Positions 42,070-52,167 are shown, counted from the stretch's first letter. The stretch: DNA of 64,000 bases from Pseudomonadota bacterium (GCA_963205115.1 CAUJHV010000012.1:1-64000), one strand, 5' to 3'. Program-made: numbers and translations. The notes: generated by a model from the sequence alone, not told the origin.

Positions 42070-43545
42070 TGCCGGTTCTCCATGCGTGAGGGCGCGGCCG
42101 GCTCGGGCCACGCGATCCGCGGTGATGCGTTCTTCGCCGGCTGAGCGCGCGTCGGTCTCGGCGCGGTCGCGCAGGCGCTTGGCCGCGGAGATCTGCACCA
42201 GCAGCGGCTGACCGGCCACCAGGTCGGCGAGCAGGCGCTGCGCGTCGTCGTCCCAGGGGCTGGACGTGGCCTCGGCCAGTCGTGAGGGCGTGGCGGCCAC
42301 GCGGTCCATCTCGGTGCCCAGCGGCAGGATGTGGAACAGCGCATCGAACAGCGCGTTGCACACCTCCTGCACCAGGTAGGTGGCGCCGGCATAACCCCTG
42401 AAGGGCGTGCCGGTGTGGCGGCGGATGATGGCGCCTGGGAACGAGGCGGGGATGTAGCTGGGCCGCGGGCCGTGGCCACCCGAGGTCTCGCTGAGGTACA
42501 TGCGCTCGTTGTAGGAGCCGAACAGCACCAGCGGCGTCTTCTCGCGCACCAGTTGCCGCACGGCCGCGTTGTCGGTCTTCTCGCCGGCGCGGCGCGCCAC
42601 GGCAAACTGGCAGGGCAGGCCGAGTTCGTCCTCCAGGTAGTGCCGCACACCGCGCGCATAGGTCTCGCCGGCCACGATGGCGAAGCTGGCGGTGGCGAAG
42701 AAGTCCTGCGTCACCGAGCGCCACAGGTCCCACACGGGCTTGAGCGTCGTGTGCTTCTCGCGTTCGATGAACGGCTCGGGGTCCAGGCCCAGCAATGCGC
42801 CCAGGCTGCGCAGGAACTTGGTGGTGCTGTGCAGGCCGATGGGCGCGTGCAGCCAGGGCCGTTCCAGCGATTCGCACAGCATCGTGCCGAACTCGCGGTA
42901 CAGGCAGATGTTGGCATCGGCGTCGGCCAGCTTCTGCACGTCGGCCAGGTGGCTGCCCAGCGGGAAGACCATGTTGATCTCGGCGCCGATGCCTTCGACC
43001 AGGCGACGGATCTCGGCCAGGTCGCTGGGCATGTTGAAGCTGCCGTAGCACGGGCCGATGAGGTTGACGCGTGGCTTCTCGCCGGCAGGCCGTTCGGCCA
43101 GCGGCGGACGCGCCGGGATGTGGCGCAGGCCGTATTCGCTCCACAGCCAGAACATCGCGCGGTTGGCGCACTGCCACTGGTCTTCGTCGATGGTGCGCGG
43201 CAGGAAGCGCTGCAGGGCCGTGCCTTCGGGCGTGACGCCGCCGCCAATCATCTCGGCGATCGAGCCGGTGACCACCACGCTGGGCAGGTCGGGGTCGAGC
43301 ACGGCATGCGCGCGCTTCATCGAGCCCTCGGTGCCTTCGCGGCCGAGCTGTTCTTCGGCCAGGCCAGTGACGACGATGGGCAGCTCGTGCGGCGGCAGCG
43401 CGTCGGTGTAGTGCAGCACGCTGGTCACCGGCAGGTTCTCGCAACCCACCGGGCCGTCGATCACCACCTGCAGGCCCTTGATGGCGGTGAAGACGTAGAC
43501 GGCACCCCAGTAGCCGCCGGCGCGATCGTGGTCGAGGACTAGCAT
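42067..43545 (-). CDS. bchZ: Chlorophyllide a reductase subunit Z
   Basis: Catalytic subunit, with BchY, of the nitrogenase-like enzyme that reduces ring B of chlorophyllide a. 492 residues. Segments [82 protein letters not shown] and [29 protein letters not shown] are typical. Conserved Cys in GPVGCENLP is a cluster-ligand candidate. 10 bp after bchY. Confidence 0.95.
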   Translation of the reverse strand: MLVLDHDRAGGYWGAVYVFTAIKGLQVVIDGPVGCENLPVTSVLHYTDALPPHELPIVVTGLAEEQLGREGTEGSMKRAHAVLDPDLPSVVVTGSIAEMIGGGVTPEGTALQRFLPRTIDEDQWQCANRAMFWLWSEYGLRHIPARPPLAERPAGEKPRVNLIGPCYGSFNMPSDLAEIRRLVEGIGAEINMVFPLGSHLADVQKLADADANICLYREFGTMLCESLERPWLHAPIGLHSTTKFLRSLGALLGLDPEPFIEREKHTTLKPVWDLWRSVTQDFFATASFAIVAGETYARGVRHYLEDELGLPCQFAVARRAGEKTDNAAVRQLVREKTPLVLFGSYNERMYLSETSGGHGPRPSYIPASFPGAIIRRHTGTPFRGYAGATYLVQEVCNALFDALFHILPLGTEMDRVAATPSRLAEATSSPWDDDAQRLLADLVAGQPLLVQISAAKRLRDRAETDARSAGEERITADRVARAGRALTHGEPA

Positions 43546-43555
43546 GGCAGGGCCC

Positions 43556-45106
43556 TCACACCATCTCCTCGGCCTTGCGCTTCTTCTGAAGCTTGATCAC
43601 GTGGCGCTTGAAGTCGGCCCGGAATTCGGGGCGCAGCTTCGGCACCTCCTGCCACACGCCGGCGCGGTCGCCGATGCCCACGCCGCTGGCGCCGAAGAAG
43701 GCATTCATGTCGTCGAAGCGCGCCTGGTTGGCGATGGCGGCGTTGACCACCGTGGCCAGCGAGCCGGCACCGGCCACACCCATCAGCGGACGCGCCGAGA
43801 TCAGGTTGGTGAAGTACAGCGCCGGCACCGTCCGTTCCTTGGCCGCCTGCACCACCGGCGTGGTGCCGATGGCCAGATCGGGCTTGAACGCGTGCAGCGC
43901 GTCCAGGTCCTGCTCCAGCGTGGCGCGGTACTGCACGTGCACGCCCTTGGCCTGCAGCCACTCGCAATCGGCGGCGCTCCACTCGGTGCGCGGGCAGGCC
44001 GTGCCCACGTAGCGCAGGTCGGCGCCGCTTTCGACCAGCAGGCGTGCCACGAGCAGCTCGGAGCCCTCGTAGCCGCTCATCGTGATGCGGCCGCGGATGG
44101 GTTTGGCGGCCAGCGCGCCGCGGATCATCGGCAGGAAGCGGTTCTTGGCGGCGTCGATGCGGGCCTGGCCCACGTTGGCGGCATCGCCGATGGCCTGCAG
44201 CCAGGCCTCGGTGCCGTCATGGCCCACCGGTGCGGAGCCCACCACGGGCCGACCCGCGGCGCGGAACTCGCGCACGCTGGCGGTGTAGAAGGGGTGGATC
44301 GCGGCCACCAGGCTGCCGTCCAGTGCGGCGTACAGCTCGCGCCATTCGCGGGTGGGCACCACTGGGCCGGCGGCCAGACCCATGGGCTCCAGCATCATGC
44401 CGATGCCCACCGGGTCCGCCGGGAACATCTCGCCCAGCAGCGTGACCATCGGCTTGCCCTTGCGGGCGTTGGGCACCGGCTGCACCGGGCCGGCCTCGGC
44501 CTCGGCGCGGGCGTACTTGAGCATGGCGCCGGCCAGCACGTCCTTGGCCTCGGCATGCGTGGGCACACCGAAGCCCGGCACATCGATGCCGATCACGCGC
44601 ACGCCGTTGATCTGCTTGGGCAACAGCTGCAGCGGCACGCCGCTGGCCGTGGGCACGCACAGGTTGATCAGCACGATGGCGTCGTACAGCGCCGGGTCGG
44701 CCAGCCGGTAGGTGGCCTCGCTGATGTCCTCGAAGAGCTTGCCGGTGACCAGGGTCTCGCTGTTGAACGGCACATAGCCCACGCTGCGGCGTGCGCCGTA
44801 GAAATGCGAGGTGAAGGTCAGGCCGTAGACGCAGCAGGCGCTGCCTGACAGCACGGTGGCGGTGCGCCGCATGCGCAGCCCCACGCGCAGCGCGCCGAAG
44901 GCCGGGCACATGCTCTGCGGCTGGTCGTGCGGGCCGCGCGCCGCGTCCTGCGGGTAGTCCTGCGCATAACGCGCCAGCACATCGGATTTGCCTGCCGCCT
45001 GTGCGGCCGCGCGCATCTGGTCGGCGCCGGCGTGGCAGCCCTGGCCATCGGCCGGCACAGCAGGTGCGCTGGCCGGTGGCGGCAGGTGGACGGGTACGGG
45101 GTCCAT
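43556..45106 (-). CDS. bchY: Chlorophyllide a reductase subunit Y
   Basis: Partner of BchZ. 516 residues; Cys-rich N-terminal region [18 protein letters not shown] and [37 protein letters not shown], later [19 protein letters not shown] and [17 protein letters not shown]. The ATG at 45106 lies 2 bp after the bchX stop. The longer open frame upstream shadows bchX. Confidence 0.95.
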   Translation of the reverse strand: MDPVPVHLPPPASAPAVPADGQGCHAGADQMRAAAQAAGKSDVLARYAQDYPQDAARGPHDQPQSMCPAFGALRVGLRMRRTATVLSGSACCVYGLTFTSHFYGARRSVGYVPFNSETLVTGKLFEDISEATYRLADPALYDAIVLINLCVPTASGVPLQLLPKQINGVRVIGIDVPGFGVPTHAEAKDVLAGAMLKYARAEAEAGPVQPVPNARKGKPMVTLLGEMFPADPVGIGMMLEPMGLAAGPVVPTREWRELYAALDGSLVAAIHPFYTASVREFRAAGRPVVGSAPVGHDGTEAWLQAIGDAANVGQARIDAAKNRFLPMIRGALAAKPIRGRITMSGYEGSELLVARLLVESGADLRYVGTACPRTEWSAADCEWLQAKGVHVQYRATLEQDLDALHAFKPDLAIGTTPVVQAAKERTVPALYFTNLISARPLMGVAGAGSLATVVNAAIANQARFDDMNAFFGASGVGIGDRAGVWQEVPKLRPEFRADFKRHVIKLQKKRKAEEMV

Positions 45107-45108
45107 GC

Positions 45109-46128
45109 TCAGACCTCGTCGTAGACCACTTCGAGCGAGGGCTTCACGGCGTCGTTCTTGCCGACCATGTCGAACAGCGTGGCCGGCTCCATCTGGAAAT
45201 CGCGCCCCGTGGACTCGGCCGAGAACAGGCCCAGCAGCTGGTCCTGGGTCTGCGGCTTGGGACGCACCGGCGGCGCCTCGGCCACGTTGACGGCGAGTTG
45301 CTCGAACAGCGGCGCCCACGCGGTGCCGGGGCGGCCGATGATTTCGTAGCTGGCGCTCTTGCGGCGGATGTCTTCGTTCGCAGGGATGGCCGCCAGCACC
45401 GGGATGCCGGCGTTCGCCGCGAAGGCCACGGCTTCGCCAGTGCCGTCGTCCTTGTTGATCACCATGCCGGCCACGCCGACGTTGCCGCCGAGCTTGCGGA
45501 AATACTCCACCGCCGAGCACACGTTGTTGGCGACGTACAGGCTTTGCAGGTCGTTGCTGCCCACGACGATGACCTTCTGGCACATGTCGCGCGCAATCGG
45601 CAGACCGAAGCCGCCGCAGACCACGTCGCCCAGGAAGTCGAGCAGCACGTAGTCGAAGCCCCAGTCGTGGAAGCCCAGGCGCTCGAGCGTCTCGAAGCCG
45701 TGGATGATCCCGCGCCCGCCGCAGCCGCGGCCGACCTCCGGGCCGCCGAGTTCCATCGCATAGACGCCGTCGCGCTTGAAGCACACGTCGCCGATGGCGA
45801 CGGTCTCGCCCGCGAGCTTCTTGCGGCTGCTGGTCTCGATGATGGTGGGGCAGGCCTTGCCGCCGAACAGCAGGCTGGTGGTGTCGCTCTTGGGGTCGCA
45901 ACCGATGAGCAGCACCTTCTTGCCCAGCTGGGCCATCATGTAGCTGAGGTTGGCCAGCGTGAAGCTCTTGCCGATGCCGCCCTTGCCGTAGATGGCGATG
46001 ATCTGCGTGGTCTTGGTGACCTCGCCGGTGATCGGCGCATCGGGCTCGATGGCCGCTTCGGCGCGCAACTGCGCACGCTGCAGCACCTGGATGGGAGAGA
46101 CGCCGGACGTGCCGCAGGAAGCGCTCAT
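45109..46128 (-). CDS. bchX: Chlorophyllide a reductase iron protein X
   Basis: Fe-protein-like ATPase that reduces BchYZ. 339 residues: P-loop GKGGIGKS at 48-55, LIGCDPKSDTTSLLFGG, bridging-cluster Cys in GRGCGGRGII and [12 protein letters not shown]. Differs from BchL in the KSFTLANLSYMMAQLGK segment typical of BchX. ATG at 46128 overlaps the bchC stop by 4 bp. Confidence 0.96.
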   Translation of the reverse strand: MSASCGTSGVSPIQVLQRAQLRAEAAIEPDAPITGEVTKTTQIIAIYGKGGIGKSFTLANLSYMMAQLGKKVLLIGCDPKSDTTSLLFGGKACPTIIETSSRKKLAGETVAIGDVCFKRDGVYAMELGGPEVGRGCGGRGIIHGFETLERLGFHDWGFDYVLLDFLGDVVCGGFGLPIARDMCQKVIVVGSNDLQSLYVANNVCSAVEYFRKLGGNVGVAGMVINKDDGTGEAVAFAANAGIPVLAAIPANEDIRRKSASYEIIGRPGTAWAPLFEQLAVNVAEAPPVRPKPQTQDQLLGLFSAESTGRDFQMEPATLFDMVGKNDAVKPSLEVVYDEV

Positions 46129-47075
46129 GCTTGGTGTCTCCAGTCCAGGACCATCTTCAGGCAGGCCGCATCGCCGAAGGCGGTGCGGTAGGCGCTGTCG
46201 GCGTGGTCGGCACGTTCGTGGTGGGTGATCAGGCCATCGAGCGACAGCACGCCGTCGTCGATGAGGGTCTTGACGGCCAGCAGGTCCGGGCGCTGCCACT
46301 CGGCGGCCGCGCGGATCTGCGCTTCGCGCATGAAGGCCTGCGGGAAGGAAAAGGACAGGCGCTCGCTGTAGAAGCCGGCCAGCACCACCTCGCCGCCGGG
46401 TGCCAGGCGGCCGATCAGCGTGTCCAGCAGCGAAGCGTCGCCGCTGACGTCGTAGATGGCGCGGTAGTCGCGGCGGGGGTCGGCTTCCGGTGAGATCACC
46501 TGGTAGCCGGTGGCACCCTCGGCGCGGATCGCGTCGCGCTCCCAGACCGTGGTGGGATAGCCGGCCGCCACGTTCAGACGCGCCAGCAGGCGGCCCAGCA
46601 CGCCGTGGCCGACGATGAGATCGGGCGGATGGATGGGCTCGCGACGGCCGCCGCCGGAGACCGCGTGGTAGGCGGTGGCCGCCAGGGCCAGCAGGATGCC
46701 CTTTTCGCCCAGTGACTCGCTGACCGGCACGACGCGCTTGCCGGGCACCACGAGATGGGCCGCGGCGCCACCGAACAGGCCGCGCACACCTTCGAAGCAG
46801 TTGGCGCCCGGGACGAACACGCGTTCGCCGACCTGCAGACCCGATTCGGGTCCGGCCGCGGTGATGCGGCCCACCGATTCGTAGCCCGGCACCAGCGGGT
46901 AGCCCATGCCAGGGAAGGGCGGCATGCGACCGCTCCACAGCAGCTTCTCGGTGCCGGTGGAGATGCCGCTCCATTCCACGTCCACGAGCACATCGCTGGC
47001 GGAGGCCGCGGTGAGCTCCAGCCGGTTCAGGGCCAGCGATTCGGGTTGCTGCAGGACCACGGCCAGTGTCTTCAT
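46125..47075 (-). CDS. bchC: 3-hydroxyethyl bacteriochlorophyllide a dehydrogenase
   Basis: Oxidises the 3-hydroxyethyl group to acetyl with NAD. 316 residues of the medium-chain dehydrogenase type: WSGISTGTEKLLWSGRMPPFPGMGYPLVPGYESVGR near the start, IVGHGVLGRLLARL nucleotide-binding loop, and IYDVSGDASLLDTLIGRLAPGGEVVLAGFYSE. No catalytic zinc cysteines, as usual for BchC. Start ATG at 47075. First of bchCXYZ; a PpsR-controlled promoter lies about 100 bp upstream. Confidence 0.94.
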   Translation of the reverse strand: MKTLAVVLQQPESLALNRLELTAASASDVLVDVEWSGISTGTEKLLWSGRMPPFPGMGYPLVPGYESVGRITAAGPESGLQVGERVFVPGANCFEGVRGLFGGAAAHLVVPGKRVVPVSESLGEKGILLALAATAYHAVSGGGRREPIHPPDLIVGHGVLGRLLARLNVAAGYPTTVWERDAIRAEGATGYQVISPEADPRRDYRAIYDVSGDASLLDTLIGRLAPGGEVVLAGFYSERLSFSFPQAFMREAQIRAAAEWQRPDLLAVKTLIDDGVLSLDGLITHHERADHADSAYRTAFGDAACLKMVLDWRHQA

Positions 47076-47170
47076 GCGGGCTCTCCGTCGCCGGTGCATG
47101 GGCACCGCATGTGTCGGGTGGACAGCAGCGGGCGGTTCATGGCGTGGATGTCACTTCCATCTTGAATGTC

Positions 47171-47198
47171 ACTCTACGCTTACTAAATGCAGTGTCAA
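47171..47198 (-). promoter_or_regulatory. Promoter of the bchCXYZ-puf segment
   Basis: Read leftward: TTGACA (47198-47193), 16-bp spacer, TAGAGT (47176-47171). It adds to read-through from crtEF. A second near-consensus PpsR site, TGT-N12-ACT at 47167-47184, lies over the -10 region. Confidence 0.5.
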
Positions 47199-47210
47199 GC
47201 GCGATTTACA
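47193..47210. promoter_or_regulatory. PpsR/CrtJ operator of bchC
   Basis: TGT-caagcgcgattt-ACA, exact consensus, differing in only two bases from the bchG operator. It covers the -35 box of the bchC promoter in the crtF-bchC gap. Confidence 0.8.
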
Positions 47211-47237
47211 CCAGAGTCGTCCGGTGACCGCAGCGTG

Positions 47238-48428
47238 TCAGTTCCGTCCGACGGATGGCGGCACCCAGGCGCTGAGCAGACCGGTCTGCAGGGGCTGGCG
47301 CGTGGCCAGCGGCTGCACGCGTTCGAAGCCGCTGGCGTGCAGCATCCGGCCCAGCTCGGCGGCGCTGCGCGCGCGCCCGCTGCCCATGGCCAGCAGGTAG
47401 AAGCCGAAGTACGCATCGCCCATCGCCGCAGCGCCCGGCGTATCGGCCATCGGCTCGGCCAGCAGCAGCCGCCCGCCCGGGCCCAGGGCCTGGCGTGTGG
47501 CGGCGAGCAGGCGCAGCGCGGTGGCGTCGTCGTGGTCGTGCACGACACGCACCAGGGTGGCCACGTCGGCGCCCGTGGGCAGGGCGTCGGCCGTGAAGTC
47601 GCCGCCGGTCACGGACACACGCGCCGCCAAGCCGGCCGTGGCCAGGCGCTGCCGGGCGCGTTCGGCCACCGGGGGCAGGTCGAACAGCATCAGCTGCAGG
47701 TGGGGCGCGCGTCGTGCCACGGCCGACAGGAACCGGCCTTCGCCGCCACCCACATCCAGCAGGCAACGGTGGTGCCGAAGCGACACCGCGTCCAGCACCT
47801 GTTCGGCCACCAGCGGCTGCGACGCCGACATCAGTGCGCTGTAGTCCGCGACCTGTTCGGGCCTCAGCCGCGCGGGATCGTCGGTGCCCGCGTAGCTCCA
47901 CAAGGCGCCCAGCCGGGTGGGGCCGCGCTCGCCACGCAGCAGCGCCACCGGGTCGGCCAGATCGGCGTACAGCGCGCCGTGGTGCTCGACCATGGCGCTG
48001 ATGGCCTCGTCGTCCACCAGCGTGGCGCCCAGCGGCCCCAGGCCCCAGCGCCCGCCACTGCGCGGCTGCACCAGGTCCAGCGCCTGCGCGGCCAGCAGCA
48101 GCCGCCGGCACGCGGGCTCGGGCAGATCCAGCTGCCGGGCCAGCTCTTGCTCGCGCAGCGGTCCCTGGGCCAGGCGGTCGAACAGCCGCAGGCGCACGCA
48201 GGCCAGCAGCGTCTGCGAATAGACAAACCCGGCCACCAGGTCGAAGAGCTGGGCTGCGCGTCGGCGTGCCAGGGGTCGGGTGAGCGCGAAGCCGGCCGCC
48301 CAGTGGCGAAACTGCGGATCGGCCAGGCGACGGTCGCGCCAGCGGCACCACGCGTCGCGCCAGCGGTCCTGCCACCGCTGCGGCCCGGGGTCGTGCGGGT
48401 CCGACAGCGGGGGCACGGCCAGCGTCAT
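47238..48428 (-). CDS. crtF: Demethylspheroidene / hydroxyneurosporene O-methyltransferase
   Basis: SAM-dependent O-methylation of the 1-hydroxy group of acyclic carotenoids. 396 residues: an N-terminal dimerisation/winged-helix region (LVAGFVYSQTLLACVRLRLFDRLAQGPLREQELARQL) and a SAM domain with motif I LLDVGGGEGRFLSAVARRAP and VVHDHDDATALRLLAATRQALGPGGRLLLAEPM. Overlaps crtE by 4 bp in the crtE-crtF-bchC order known from Rhodobacter. Confidence 0.94.
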   Translation of the reverse strand: MTLAVPPLSDPHDPGPQRWQDRWRDAWCRWRDRRLADPQFRHWAAGFALTRPLARRRAAQLFDLVAGFVYSQTLLACVRLRLFDRLAQGPLREQELARQLDLPEPACRRLLLAAQALDLVQPRSGGRWGLGPLGATLVDDEAISAMVEHHGALYADLADPVALLRGERGPTRLGALWSYAGTDDPARLRPEQVADYSALMSASQPLVAEQVLDAVSLRHHRCLLDVGGGEGRFLSAVARRAPHLQLMLFDLPPVAERARQRLATAGLAARVSVTGGDFTADALPTGADVATLVRVVHDHDDATALRLLAATRQALGPGGRLLLAEPMADTPGAAAMGDAYFGFYLLAMGSGRARSAAELGRMLHASGFERVQPLATRQPLQTGLLSAWVPPSVGRN

Positions 48429-49306
48429 GCCGCCAGCTTGACCAGGTCAGCGCACAGTGCGGCCGGTACCAAGCGCTCGGCCTCTCGGCGCACCAGCGCG
48501 CGGAACTGCGCTTCGCGCGGGCACGACGGAATCGACGCCACCGCGCGGTCCATCAGTTCTTCGAAGTAGCGCACCGCGCCGCCCAGGCCTTGTTCGGCCG
48601 CGGCGCTGGGGCGGCCCAGTGCCTGGTCCTGCCCGATGGGCTTGCCCAGCAACACCGGGTCGGCCGCCACGTCGCGGATGTCATCGGCCACCTGGTAGGC
48701 CTCGCCCAGCAACTCGCCCAGCGCGCGCCACGGCTGGGAATCGGCACCTGCGGCGTCGGCCCCGGCCATGGTGGCGGCGGCGAAGAGCGCGCCGGTCTTG
48801 GCGCGCTGGTAGTCCTGCAGCGTCACGCGCGGCTCGCATTCCCAGGCCTGCCCGGCCACGATGCCCAGCGGCATGCCCACGCCCCGCGACACGGTGGCCA
48901 GCACGCGCGCCATGCGCTGCGGGTGTTGGGCGCCGGACTGGCCGATCAACTGGAAGGCCAGCACAATGAGTGCGTCGCCGGTGAGCACGGCCAGGCGCTC
49001 GCCGTAGGCGGCGTGCACAGTGGACACGCCTCGGCGCAGCGCGGCGTTGTCGAAGCAGGGCAGGTCGTCGTGCACCAGGGAGGCGCAGTGCAGCAGTTCG
49101 ATGGCGGCAGCGGCGCTGTCGGCCAGACGCGGTGCGTCGTCACCGTGGGCCAACGCCACCGCCAGGCACAGCTGCGGCCGTATGCGGGCGCCGCCCGGTA
49201 CCACCGCGTGGCGCACCGCGGCAGCCAGGCGGGGTGGGCAGCCGTCCCCTTCGACGGAGGCCAGGGCTGCGTTCAGCGCCTGGGCAATGCGGGTCGTCGT
49301 GTCCAT
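48425..49306 (-). CDS. crtE: Geranylgeranyl diphosphate synthase
   Basis: Makes C20 GGPP for carotenoids and for the bacteriochlorophyll tail. 293 residues; first Asp-rich motif LVHDDLPCFDNAALRRG, second motif YQVADDIRDVAADP, with GGARIRPQLCLAVA near the N-terminus. First gene of the minus-strand superoperon. Its leader (about 60 nt) starts at a promoter overlapping a PpsR site. Confidence 0.95.
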   Translation of the reverse strand: MDTTTRIAQALNAALASVEGDGCPPRLAAAVRHAVVPGGARIRPQLCLAVALAHGDDAPRLADSAAAAIELLHCASLVHDDLPCFDNAALRRGVSTVHAAYGERLAVLTGDALIVLAFQLIGQSGAQHPQRMARVLATVSRGVGMPLGIVAGQAWECEPRVTLQDYQRAKTGALFAAATMAGADAAGADSQPWRALGELLGEAYQVADDIRDVAADPVLLGKPIGQDQALGRPSAAAEQGLGGAVRYFEELMDRAVASIPSCPREAQFRALVRREAERLVPAALCADLVKLAA

Positions 49307-49364
49307 GGCGCTCCTCAGCGGCTGGGCCAGGCGCTGCGTGGGGCGCCGATGCGGTGCTTGTCGA

Positions 49365-49382
49365 TGTCACATGATATAGACA
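49365..49382. promoter_or_regulatory. PpsR/CrtJ operator between crtE and crtD
   Basis: TGT-cacatgatatag-ACA, exact TGT-N12-ACA match in the 102-bp divergent gap; it covers the crtE -10 box and lies 27 bp upstream of the crtD ATG. Confidence 0.8.
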
Positions 49383-49399
49383 TAGAAAGTGACATGTAA
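49371..49399 (-). promoter_or_regulatory. Promoter of the crtEF superoperon
   Basis: Read leftward: TTACAT (49399-49394), 17-bp spacer, TATCAT (49376-49371). Confidence 0.5.
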
Positions 49400-49408
49400 G
49401 ATAGACAC

Positions 49409-51022
49409 ATGCGCCTGCCGCGTCAACTGCAACCGACGGTAAGCACCCACAGGTCGGGCGTCGCGCCCGCACGTGAGGCCCCGGTGATCGTGGTGGGCGC
49501 CGGCATGGGCGGCCTGGCTGCAGCGGTTCGCCTGGCTGCCAGCGGCTTGCCGGTGCTGGTGCTCGAGCGCGCGCCCACGGTGGGCGGCAAGATGCGCGAG
49601 CTGCATGTGGCCGGCCAGGCCGTGGACGCTGGCCCGACGGTATTCACCATGCGCTGGGTGTTCGAAGCGCTGTTCGATCACGCCGGCGCGCGGCTCGACG
49701 ACGCCCTGGACTTGCAGCCCTGCCACGTGCTGGCGCGCCACGCCTGGCCCGACGGCAGCCGTTTCGATCTGCTGGCCGACCGCGAAGCGGCCGTGCATGC
49801 CCTGGCCGACTTTGCAGGCGCGCAGGAGGCACGGCGCTACCAGGACTTCTGCATGCGCGCACAGCGCATGGCCGAATCGCTGGAAGGCCCGTTCCTGCGC
49901 AGCCCGCGCCCCACGCCGCTGTCGCTGCTGTGGCGGGCCGGCTGGCGCGGCCTGCCCGACATGCTGCGGATCTCGCCCTTCGAAAACCTGTGGCGGGCGC
50001 TGGCCCAGCACTTCCATGACCCGCGGTTGCAGCAGCTGTTTGGGCGTTATGCCACCTATTGCGGCTCGTCGCCCTTCGTCGCCCCGGCCACGCTGATGCT
50101 GGTGGCGCACGTCGAGCGCCAAGGGGTCTGGCGCGTGGCTGGCGGCATGTACCGCGTGGCAGAGGCGCTGTCCGCGCTGGCGCAACGCCGCGGCGCCATC
50201 GTGCGCTGCAGCAGCCCGGTCAAGCGGGTGTTGCTGCATGAGGGGCGTGCCGCTGGCGTCGAGCTGGCCAACGGCGAGCAACTGGCGGCGCAGGCGGTGG
50301 TGTTCAACGGCGACGCGGCCGCGCTGGGTGAGGGGCTGCTGGGCGAGGACGCGCGCGCGGCACTGCCGGCGTCGACGCACTTGCGCCGTTCGCTGTCGGC
50401 CATGACCTGGTGCGGCGTGTCGCCGGCGCGGGGCTTCGATCTCTCGCGCCACACGGTGTTTTTCGGCGACGACTGCCGCGCGGAGTTTCACGACCTGTTC
50501 GACCGCAGCCGCCTGCCCAGGCGACCCACGGTCTACGTGTGCGCACAGGACCGTGCGGACAGCGGCACCGGGACCGATGCCGCGGAGCGCTTGCTGCTGC
50601 TGGTGAACGCCCCGGCGGTGGGCGACCGCGAACCCGGCACGCCGGGTCACTTGAGCCCGGAGGAGATCGCCACATGCGAGCTGACGACGTTCAGGCACCT
50701 GGCCCACTGCGGCCTGCAGTTGCAGGCCCCGCCGCAGGACTGGCAGCGCAGCACGCCGGCGGACTTCTCGCGCCTGTTCCCGGGCACGGGCGGGGCGCTG
50801 TACGGGGCGGCCAGCCATGGCTGGCGAGCCAGCTTCACACGGCCGGGCACGACCACCCGCATCCCAGGTCTGCTGCTGGCGGGCGGCAGCACACATCCGG
50901 GGCCGGGAGTGCCGATGGCGGCGCTGTCGGGCCGCCTGGCGGCCGAGCAGGTGCTGGCGCACCGCGCTTCGACGCGGTCGTGGCACCCGGTGGCTACCTC
51001 TGGTGGTATGTCGACGCGCTGA
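49409..51022 (+). CDS. crtD: Carotenoid 3,4-desaturase (methoxyneurosporene dehydrogenase) CrtD
   Basis: Introduces the C-3,4 double bond in hydroxylated/methoxylated carotenoids. 537 residues of the phytoene desaturase family: N-terminal FAD motif VIVVGAGMGGLAAAVRLAASGLPVLVLERAPTVGGKM, then DAGPTVFTM, RYATYCGSSPF and the C-terminal GLLLAGGSTHPGPGVPMAALSGRLAAE. Placement upstream of crtC and the P-T-V-F-T-M-R-W segment fit CrtD rather than CrtI. The 3' end overlaps crtC by about 43 bp. Confidence 0.93.
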   Translation: MRLPRQLQPTVSTHRSGVAPAREAPVIVVGAGMGGLAAAVRLAASGLPVLVLERAPTVGGKMRELHVAGQAVDAGPTVFTMRWVFEALFDHAGARLDDALDLQPCHVLARHAWPDGSRFDLLADREAAVHALADFAGAQEARRYQDFCMRAQRMAESLEGPFLRSPRPTPLSLLWRAGWRGLPDMLRISPFENLWRALAQHFHDPRLQQLFGRYATYCGSSPFVAPATLMLVAHVERQGVWRVAGGMYRVAEALSALAQRRGAIVRCSSPVKRVLLHEGRAAGVELANGEQLAAQAVVFNGDAAALGEGLLGEDARAALPASTHLRRSLSAMTWCGVSPARGFDLSRHTVFFGDDCRAEFHDLFDRSRLPRRPTVYVCAQDRADSGTGTDAAERLLLLVNAPAVGDREPGTPGHLSPEEIATCELTTFRHLAHCGLQLQAPPQDWQRSTPADFSRLFPGTGGALYGAASHGWRASFTRPGTTTRIPGLLLAGGSTHPGPGVPMAALSGRLAAEQVLAHRASTRSWHPVATSGGMSTR

Positions 51023-51894
51023 GCGAAGACGGTCGGCACGGGCTCACGCTCATCGCCTTCATCGGCAGCGTGTTCTCGCCGTATTACGTGCGCGCCCGGC
51101 GCCATGGCCCTGCCGAACCCGAAAACCACGTGGCCGTGAACCTGGTGCTGTACGGGCCGCAGGGCCGGCATTGGGCGATGACCGAGCGCGGCCGCGGGGC
51201 GCTGGAACGCAGCGCCTCGCAGCTGCGCATCGGACGCAGTTGTCTGTCCTGGGAAGGCGGCGAACTGCTGCTGCGCTTCGACGAGCTGACCGCGCCCTGG
51301 CCCAGCCGCCTGCGCGGCACGCTGTGCCTGCGCCCGCAGCTGCTGGCCAGCCAGAGCCACGCGCTGGATGCGGCCGGTCGCCACCGCTGGTGGCCGATCG
51401 CCGTGCATGCCCAGGTCACGCTGGACTGCAGCCAGCCGCGTCTGCGCTGGCAAGGATCGGCCTACATGGACAGCAACCAGGGCGACGAGCCGGTGGAGGA
51501 CGCCCTGGCCGGCTGGCACTGGCAACGCTGTTCGCTGGCCGATGGGCGCAGCCTCGTGTGCTACGACGCGCAGCGGCTTGACGGCAGCCAGGGCGCACTG
51601 GCGCGCCTGTTCGATCCGGCCGGACAGCCCGTGCCCTGGCCGGGCGAGGCCGTGCCGACGCATCCGCTGCCGGCCAGCGGCTGGCGCGTGCCGCGCGTGG
51701 CCCGCGCCGATGCCGGTGCGCCACTGCAGTGCCGCACGCTGGAGGACACGCCGTTCTACGCGCGCTCCCATCTGCAAGGGCAATGGCTGGGCCAGCCGGG
51801 CTTTGGCATGCACGAGAGCCTGTCGCTGGCGCGCTTTCGCCAGCCCTGGGTGCAAGCGATGCTGCCGTTTCGCATGCCGCGTCGCGGCGCGTGA
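50980..51894 (+). CDS. crtC: Carotenoid 1,2-hydratase CrtC
   Basis: Adds water across the 1,2 double bond of neurosporene/lycopene. About 304 residues; conserved blocks APGGYLWWYVDALSEDGRHGLTLIAFIGSVFSPYY, ENHVAVNLVLYGPQGRHWAMTERGRG, GSAYMDSNQGDEPVEDALAGWHWQR and EDTPFYARSHLQGQWLGQPGFGMHESLSLARFR. The start is uncertain: the GTG at 50980 begins just before the conserved APGGYLWW block and no ATG exists near it. Upstream residues (PRFDAV) look family-like, so translation may begin earlier or by coupling to crtD. Confidence 0.9.
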   Translation: MAPGGYLWWYVDALSEDGRHGLTLIAFIGSVFSPYYVRARRHGPAEPENHVAVNLVLYGPQGRHWAMTERGRGALERSASQLRIGRSCLSWEGGELLLRFDELTAPWPSRLRGTLCLRPQLLASQSHALDAAGRHRWWPIAVHAQVTLDCSQPRLRWQGSAYMDSNQGDEPVEDALAGWHWQRCSLADGRSLVCYDAQRLDGSQGALARLFDPAGQPVPWPGEAVPTHPLPASGWRVPRVARADAGAPLQCRTLEDTPFYARSHLQGQWLGQPGFGMHESLSLARFRQPWVQAMLPFRMPRRGA

Positions 51895-52086
51895 TCAACT
51901 CATGGGCGGTGGCTGCGGGGCGCTGGAGTCGGGGTCAGAGGCGTCCTTGGCCAGGCGCTGCTCGGCCTGGCGTCGCGCGTCGGCCTGGCGTTGGTCGCGG
52001 CGCAGCGAGACCAGCTGCCAAACGCCCCAAGCCAGCGGCGCGGCAAAGCCCAGCACCACTTCCAGCCAGATGAGCGACCCGTTCAT
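51895..52086 (-). CDS. Small single-span membrane protein of unknown function, downstream of crtB
   Basis: A 63-residue ORF: N-terminal hydrophobic helix (SLIWLEVVLGFAAPLAWGVWQLVSL), then a charged Arg/Gln/Ala-rich segment (RRDQRQADARRQAEQRLAKD) likely helical, and a Pro-rich end. The stop is adjacent to the convergent crtC stop. It lies 81 bp after crtB on the same strand and could be the last gene of crtI-crtB. No family recognised; it may be a membrane anchor for carotenoid enzymes, which is speculation. Confidence 0.6.
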   Translation of the reverse strand: MNGSLIWLEVVLGFAAPLAWGVWQLVSLRRDQRQADARRQAEQRLAKDASDPDSSAPQPPPMS

Positions 52087-52167
52087 CCGATCTCCCAGCC
52101 GCTCGTTCCCGTGCTCATCGGCTTGGCGCCACGGTGTGACGTGTGGCGCAGGACTGCGCCTGGGGGC

